The notes beneath the pieces were generated by a model. The model did not search any database and had not been told where the DNA came from. It saw only the letters and a program-made list of their open reading frames with translations. Positions 34,110-38,860 of a DNA stretch of 38,860 bases are shown in pieces (the first letter of the stretch is position 1; each line of letters begins with the position of its first letter). This DNA comes from Brasilonema sp. CT11 (GTDB lineage: Bacteria; Cyanobacteriota; Cyanobacteriia; Cyanobacteriales; Nostocaceae). The translations under genes and the position numbers were made by a program. The stretch lies in NCBI RefSeq assembly GCF_017982655.1, contig NZ_JABXYX010000073.1, positions 1 to 38,860 on the forward strand, read 5' to 3'.

Positions 34110-34337
34110 ATGTCTCAAGTAACTGATTTTTTAGCAGCTGCCAAAAAAGACGAAGCATTAAGAAAACAACTCAAAGCCGCAATGGATAACCACGGTTTTG
34201 TCAAAATTGCCCAAGACAAGGGTTATAACTTCACTGCCGAAGAATTGCAAACTGAACTCAATAGTATGTCTGAAGAAGAGGTGGCAGAAATCGTTAATCC
34301 TGGTATTGCTCCTCGTGAGCACCTTAAGCCGCAATAA
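34110..34337 (+). CDS. Nif11-domain small protein (orphan NHLP-type leader)
   Basis: 75 residues with an AAGGAGA ribosome site (34094-34100) before the ATG. It aligns with the Nif11/nitrile-hydratase-like leader peptide pattern: VTDFLAAAKKDEALRKQLKAA, then FVKIAQDKGYNFTAEELQTEL and MSEEEVAEIV. In RiPP precursors the helix is followed by a Gly-Gly cleavage site and a core peptide. Here the E-E-V-A-E-I stretch leads to VNPGIAPREHLKPQ, with no GG and no Cys/Ser/Thr-rich core, and no lanthionine synthetase, cyclodehydratase or peptidase-ABC transporter is in the window. It may therefore be a free-standing Nif11 protein of unknown function, or a decayed precursor. Small, acidic and cytoplasmic. 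Confidence 0.85.
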   Translation: MSQVTDFLAAAKKDEALRKQLKAAMDNHGFVKIAQDKGYNFTAEELQTELNSMSEEEVAEIVNPGIAPREHLKPQ

Positions 34338-34893
34338 TCTTTTGTATGGATGCTGATTAAAACTATCAAAATCATGCAAATACGTATAGTTGCAACCAGA
34401 CAGTAAATGCTAATTGGTAATTGGTGATGGAAACACAGGCTAGTCACCTATTATATCATGTCCGGTTGAATAGTTGTCATTGCGAACGCAGCGATAGCGG
34501 AGTGAAGCAATCCCAGACTCTTGCGATTGCTTCGTTTCACTTCGTTCCACTCGCAATGACTTATCGTAAGTAATTAGCCGGACATGATATTACCTATGAT
34601 CACTTACCCACGCACATTTGTTTTGCAGCTGCGTAAATCCTAACCTACTCAAAAATAACAAAAAATAGTATCCGCAAGTTAAAGGGGAAAATTGCCTTAA
34701 GTGCAATAGCTGAAACTCTATAGCGTGGTCAAGAATGACTCGAACCGGCAGCAGCGAATATGGAATCCTCGTTATAATAGCTACGGCGAGGGGTTGCAAC
34801 AAATTGTACGAACATGGCGGAGCAACAATCAAGTCGAATGACGCGTAAGCGGCGCGTTTGTGAGGCTTTTTGCGTAACAAAGGAATTGAATTG
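34338..34893. other. Spacer between the Nif11 gene and the glucosidase gene
   Basis: Carries the MITE-like element 34453-34590 and about 300 bp of unassigned sequence. A TATAAT (34773-34778) lies 115 bp before the glucosidase start, without a convincing -35 box. No gene was seen. Confidence 0.45.
34453..34590. mobile_element. 138-bp MITE with 13-bp terminal inverted repeats
   Basis: ATATCATGTCCGG (34453-34465) is the exact complement of CCGGACATGATAT (34578-34590). Inside, GTCATTGCGA (34475-34484) pairs with TCGCAATGAC (34551-34560), and GTGAAGCAATC faces GATTGCTTC, so nearly the whole element can fold into a long hairpin. It has no coding capacity. The internal GTCATTGCGA...AGCAATC palindrome belongs to a repeat type common in many bacterial genomes. 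Confidence 0.75.
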
Positions 34894-37572
34894 ATGCACC
34901 AAAACGATAGTCTTGATGCCGAGTCCCAGCGCCTAACAGAAGAGGTGCAAAGAGAGAAAAACTGGAAGCGTTGGGGACCGTATCTTGCAGAAAGGCAATG
35001 GGGAACTGTACGCGAGGATTATTCAAAAGACGGTTCATCCTGGGACTATTTCACCCATGATCAAGCACGCAGTCGCGCTTACCGGTGGGGTGAAGATGGA
35101 CTTTTGGGGATGTGCGATCGCCAAGGACGTTTGTGTTTTGCCCTCGCCCTTTGGAACGGCGTTGATCCCATTTTAAAAGAACGCCTATTTGGGTTGAGTA
35201 ATAACGAAGGAAATCACGGTGAGGATGTAAAAGAATCTTATTTCTACCTCGACTCAACACCAACTCACTCTTACATGAAAGCACTCTACAAATACCCCCA
35301 AAGTGAGTTTCCCTACACACGCTTAGTTGAGGAAAACCGCAATCGTAGCAAGGATTTAGGCGAGTTTGAACTTATTGATACTGGGATTTTTGAGGAAAAC
35401 CGCTACTTTGATATTTTTGCTGAGTATGCCAAAGCCGCTCCCAACGACATTTTAATTAAAATTACTGTTGCCAATCGCAGTTCACAAACTGCAACACTAC
35501 ACCTTTTACCGACAATTTGGTTCAAAAATACTTGGTCTTGGGGTCGTACAGGCGAAAGCTATTGGTCTAAACCGTGCATTGAATATAAAAAAGATGGTGA
35601 GCTTTTGCTTTCCCAAGAAACACTGGGTAAATTCCGGTTTGTCGTTGAACCTTTGCCAAATATTGATGCACCAACTTTTCTGTTTACTGAAAATGAAACA
35701 AACGCAGCAAAGTTGTTTGGTGCAGAAAATCCTAGTCCTTACGTGAAAGATGCATTTCACGATTATATTGTCAATGGATGTAAGGATGCCGTCAATCCGG
35801 AAATGGTAGGCACAAAAGCAGCACCTCACTACCGCTTGGAAGTTCCAGCAGGGGAAGAGGTGACTGTGCGGTTGCGGTTATTTGCTGAACAAGAAGCCCC
35901 AGAACAACCCTTCGACCAGAATTTTGAGCAGATATTTCAGCAACGCATCCGCGAAACTCAGGAATTTTACGAAAAGCATATTTGCGCAGAACTTTGCGAA
36001 CATGAGCAGCAAGTCGTGCGACAAGCATATGCTGGTTTGCTGTGGTCAAAGCAGTTTTATCATTATGGGGTGAAAGACTGGCTAGAAGGCGATCCTGCAC
36101 AACCGCCACTAGAAAGAGATGGAGACGTTCCCAATTCTGACTGGATTCACCTGTACAATCGTGATATTATTTCCATGCCCGACAAATGGGAGTATCCCTG
36201 GTATGCTACTTGGGATTTGGGATTTCACCTTATTGCTTTTGCCAAAATTGATCCAGACTTTGCCAAACAGCAGCTGATTCTGTTCCTTCGCGAGTGGTAC
36301 ATGCACCCAAATGGACAAATCCCAGCTTTCGAGTTTGACTTCTCTAGTACAAATCCGCCTATTATCCCTTGGGCTTGTTGGCGCGTTTATAAAATAACTG
36401 CCGAGAAAGGACACAGGGATCGTGTTTTCCTTGCCCGTGTTTTCCAAAAACTTTTGCTCGATTTTACTTGGTGGGTGAATCGCAAAGACGTTACAGGGAA
36501 AAACATCTTTGCTGGCGGCTTTTTGGGTATGGATAACATTGGTGTGTTTGATCGTTCCCAACCCCTACCCACTGGTGGACATCTCCAGCAAGCAGATGGT
36601 ACTGCTTGGATGGCATTTTACTGTGTGACTATGCTGGCTATGGCATTGGAACTTGCCGATGGCGATCCCGCCTACGAAGACATAGCATCAAAATTCTTTG
36701 AGCATTTCATTGCTATTTCCGATGCTATGAATAAAATTGGGGGAACTGGACTGTGGGATGAAGAAGACGGCTTTTATTATGATTGGCTGACAGTGGATAA
36801 TAAGTCTACTCCCTTAAAAGTGCGATCGCTCGTCGGAATCGTTGTATTATTTGCTGCAGAGGTTTTAAATTTTCAACTCATAGAGCATTTGCCTGGGTTT
36901 TTGAAACGGATGGAGTGGTTTTTGGCAAACCGCAAAGATGTGACTGAACATATCTCTTGCATGAAGAAAGCGAAAGCGACAAATCATCTTTTGCTAGCAA
37001 TTCCTACAAAAGAACGCCTGCAACGGGTACTCCAATATTTGCTTGACGAAAACGAATTTCTCTCCCCCTACGGTATCCGTTCACTATCACGTTTTCACTT
37101 AGAAAACCCTTATGTATTTCCTGTTGATGATCAAGAGTATCGTGTCGAGTACCTCCCAGGTGAATCTAACAGTGGCATTTTTGGCGGTAACTCCAACTGG
37201 CGTGGACCAATCTGGTTTCCCCTCAATTACGTACTAGTAGAAGCCCTAGAACGTTACTACCACTTCTGGGGTGATAGCTTCCTGGTAGAATGTCCTAGAG
37301 GTTCCGGACAGATGATGAACTTATCACAAGTAGCGCACGAAATACAAAAGCGCCTTACCCGGATATTCCTTCCTAATGAGCAGGGATATTGCTCTTGGCA
37401 AGGTAAAAATCAATACTTTGCCTCTGATCCTCACTGGCGCAATCTCATGCTCTTTCACGAGTACTTCTGTGGTGATACGGGTAATGGTTTAGGAGCTTGT
37501 CATCAAACCGGCTGGACAGCGCTTATTGCTAGATTACTAGAAGATTGTGGTAGAAAAAGAGCAAAAAGTTAA
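34894..37572 (+). CDS. MGH1/GH63-like glycoside hydrolase (putative glucosidase)
   Basis: 892 residues from ATG 34894 with AAAGGA about 9 bases upstream; an in-frame TTG at 34870 is less likely. The N-terminal part (LAERQWGTVREDYS, WDYFTHDQARSRAYRWGEDGLLG) is the usual start of large bacterial 'glucosidase' proteins. A beta-rich region follows. The (alpha/alpha)6 barrel of mannosyl-oligosaccharide glucosidase (MGH1) type includes YPWYATWDLGFHLIAFAKID, EFDFSSTNPPIIPWACWRVY, FLGMDNIGVFDRS, NSNWRGPIWFPLNYVLVEAL and CHQTGWTALIARLLEDC. Clan GH-G enzymes use an Asp/Glu pair; the Asp of ATWDLGFH and an acid in the later barrel are candidates. No signal peptide, so it is cytoplasmic; the substrate is perhaps an alpha-glucoside such as glucosylglycerate or trehalose-like compounds (inferred). 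It is monocistronic. Confidence 0.88.
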   Translation: MHQNDSLDAESQRLTEEVQREKNWKRWGPYLAERQWGTVREDYSKDGSSWDYFTHDQARSRAYRWGEDGLLGMCDRQGRLCFALALWNGVDPILKERLFGLSNNEGNHGEDVKESYFYLDSTPTHSYMKALYKYPQSEFPYTRLVEENRNRSKDLGEFELIDTGIFEENRYFDIFAEYAKAAPNDILIKITVANRSSQTATLHLLPTIWFKNTWSWGRTGESYWSKPCIEYKKDGELLLSQETLGKFRFVVEPLPNIDAPTFLFTENETNAAKLFGAENPSPYVKDAFHDYIVNGCKDAVNPEMVGTKAAPHYRLEVPAGEEVTVRLRLFAEQEAPEQPFDQNFEQIFQQRIRETQEFYEKHICAELCEHEQQVVRQAYAGLLWSKQFYHYGVKDWLEGDPAQPPLERDGDVPNSDWIHLYNRDIISMPDKWEYPWYATWDLGFHLIAFAKIDPDFAKQQLILFLREWYMHPNGQIPAFEFDFSSTNPPIIPWACWRVYKITAEKGHRDRVFLARVFQKLLLDFTWWVNRKDVTGKNIFAGGFLGMDNIGVFDRSQPLPTGGHLQQADGTAWMAFYCVTMLAMALELADGDPAYEDIASKFFEHFIAISDAMNKIGGTGLWDEEDGFYYDWLTVDNKSTPLKVRSLVGIVVLFAAEVLNFQLIEHLPGFLKRMEWFLANRKDVTEHISCMKKAKATNHLLLAIPTKERLQRVLQYLLDENEFLSPYGIRSLSRFHLENPYVFPVDDQEYRVEYLPGESNSGIFGGNSNWRGPIWFPLNYVLVEALERYYHFWGDSFLVECPRGSGQMMNLSQVAHEIQKRLTRIFLPNEQGYCSWQGKNQYFASDPHWRNLMLFHEYFCGDTGNGLGACHQTGWTALIARLLEDCGRKRAKS

Positions 37573-37873
37573 TAGCTATACCAACTCACCTCTAATCGTT
37601 GATTTTCCGCATAAGGTTGATCGTGTGTAACTTGATTGTGATTTTTAATAATTGTCAATTAGCTTATACAATTACCGAATGATTTGCATCTTCGTAATTA
37701 GAGTTTCTATTCGGGATTTACCGCAAGGCTCAGCACTTTGGCAATCATTGACTGAAGCTTGGCTATAAGATAGCTGCACTTTCTTATTTCTGGACTTTAG
37801 ACTAGTAAGCACAAAATGACTCAGAGAAGCTGAGTTGAGAATAAGCAAAAAGAAAAATTGAAAAAATGAGAAA
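37573..37873. other. Spacer between the glucosidase and transposase genes
   Basis: 300 bp, AT-rich, no gene seen. It probably contains the end of the insertion sequence whose transposase follows (CTATTCGGGATTTACC near 37707 may belong to the IS), but terminal repeats cannot be verified because the other end is outside the window. Confidence 0.35.
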
Positions 37874-38860
37874 TCAAGCAGGTTTCTGCTCTGGTTTAGG
37901 TGAATACGAAGTACGCTTTTTAACGATTGGATAGCGAATTCTACGTTGCCTAGGCTGTCCGGTCTTCCAACCAGGAGATTTACCTCGTGGTTTCGGCGAT
38001 TTGGCAGGAGTAGAAACTCTGAGCAAAATCCCAGGCATCGCTTGTGCAACCCGCCCAGGTGTGAATTGAGTCATCTGTTTCTGCCAAGGGAGCGGATTGT
38101 CATTGACCCTTCGGGTTCGCCAGTCGCCTACGGCGGGAAACCCGCCTGCAGCGCTGGTCTCACAATATCACGAGCCAACCACAATTCCCAACTAATTATT
38201 GGCATCAGATCACTCCATCGATCGCATTGTTGCGGAGTAGCCAATTTCGGTAGTGTCCAGTGTAAGCGTTGCTTGATGAACCGATACCAGTGGTCAACAG
38301 CAAATCGTCGTAGATATAGTTTCCAAAGTTCAGATAAAGGCGGCATTTCTTCACCGATAAAAGCCAACCACATCGGCTTATTGACTCGTGGAGAATCATC
38401 TTCTTTTAGCCTCTCAACCTGTATGATTGACATTGGGTAGTGTGGGGAAAGACGAAAATGCTTTTTTCTCCAAAGGTGAATCCTGACTTTGCCGAATTTT
38501 GCATCAAGTTGTTCAATAGTCTGGGTTGGTTCTGGCCAGGTACTGGCATCATTGAGTTTAAACTTATCTCCATGTACCCTTGGTTTTCCTCGTCCAGAAT
38601 ATGTTGGTGGTTCTCCCCACAAACACAAGTTGGAACGTAATCGCATCAGTTTATCTGCTGAAATATTGGCAGTTTTGTTCACAAATGGTGCACATCCGTA
38701 TTCGCTGTCCCATAGTGTGATTGGTCGTGATGGTAAATGCTGGCATACCAGCTTGAGCTGCCTAACAGCTTTATCTATCGGATTTTCCCAACTCGTAATT
38801 CGTTCATGTCTTAACGGTAATGCCCAACTGCCTTCAGTTTCTGGTATCCAAACTATGGTA
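37874..38860 (-). pseudogene. DDE transposase (IS4/IS701-like), disrupted by a 56-bp repeat and cut by window edge
   Basis: Read leftward from the window edge, the frame is open and gives PITLWDSEYGCAPFVNKTAN (a catalytic DSEYG-type Asp), LWGEPPTYSGRGKPRVHG, then FIGEEMPPLSELWKLYLRRF and DHWYRFIKQRLHWTLPKL (Y-R-x-x-x-Q, as in IS4-superfamily transposases) to SWELWLARDIV. There a 56-bp GC-rich repeat (38105-38160) breaks the frame. The gene resumes in another frame as NDNPLPWQKQMTQFTPGRVAQ and ends in a basic tail, with stop at 37874-37876. Removing the 56 bases restores one continuous frame. The 5' part lies beyond the window. It is inactive as it stands unless frameshifting occurs. Confidence 0.85.
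38105..38160. repeat. 56-bp GC-rich dispersed repeat inserted in the transposase gene
   Basis: Borders were set by restoring the transposase reading frame: 56 bp, from GACCCTTCGGG to GCGCTGGTCT. It contains GGCGGGAAACCCGCC (a palindrome with an AAA centre) and GCAGCGCTG, as in the repeats around 6911-6955. The length is not a multiple of three, which explains the frame change. Confidence 0.75.

Noticed and set aside
34110-34337. A RiPP biosynthetic cluster around the Nif11 peptide
   Set aside because: No modifying enzyme, peptidase or transporter in the window, and no core region in the peptide.
35051-36561. Several 90-150-residue frames opposite the glucosidase gene
   Set aside because: Shadows of a long well-supported coding frame; no independent features.

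Overview
The window is chromosomal DNA of a filamentous, probably heterocyst-forming cyanobacterium (Nostocales-like). This is inferred from about twenty GCGATCGC (HIP1-type) octamers scattered through the genes, a G[CT]AGGGA heptamer tandem repeat (STRR type), several families of GC-rich dispersed repeats and MITE-like elements, and cyanobacterial families such as CHASE2/AAA-like, DUF928, orphan Nif11 and vWA-MoxR-associated ATPases. Species cannot be fixed from the sequence alone.

Layout. (1) 1-313: the 3' end of an IS630-type transposase followed by a perfect hairpin. (2) 570-3861: a short secreted DUF928-like protein convergent with a large minus-strand AAA-like NTPase/CHASE2 membrane protein. 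(3) 3862-5487: a 1.6-kb gene-free stretch rich in palindromes. (4) 5488-26405: an exopolysaccharide (EPS) locus, all on the plus strand. It holds a Tat-exported GH10 glycanase, a STAS regulator, a WecG/TagA glycosyltransferase, a polyprenyl-phosphate sugar-1-phosphate transferase (initiating enzyme), a Wzc-type copolymerase/tyrosine kinase, a CysE-like hexapeptide acetyltransferase, GT2 and GT4 glycosyltransferases, a Wzy/O-antigen-ligase polymerase, a second GT2, a Gfo/Idh/MocA dehydrogenase overlapping an extended SDR, another GT4, an OafA-type acyltransferase, a Wzx flippase, and a last GT4 set apart by repeats. (5) 27276-28823: an AAA-like ATPase with a vWA-MoxR-associated N-terminal domain and a modified Walker B motif. 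(6) 28906-33642: a redox/stress group, namely a cNMP-binding-domain relic, a DCC thiol oxidoreductase, an AraC regulator, Dps, pirin and an SDR. (7) 33643-37572: a structured, possibly group II intron-derived stretch, an orphan Nif11 peptide, a MITE and a large MGH1/GH63-like glucosidase. (8) 37874-38860: a transposase broken by a 56-bp GC-rich repeat.

The EPS genes form a nearly complete Wzx/Wzy-dependent pathway: lipid-linked initiation, extension by several glycosyltransferases, sugar modification (oxidoreduction, O-acylation), flipping, polymerisation, and chain-length control by the BY-kinase. No outer-membrane Wza/OPX gene lies in the window. Two non-coding regions, ahead of the GH10 gene and ahead of wzc, share a 13-bp motif, an 18-bp motif and a 14-bp palindrome in the same order, which suggests common control. 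The last GT4 gene sits between exact 38-bp inverted repeats. No tRNA, rRNA or CRISPR array was seen.
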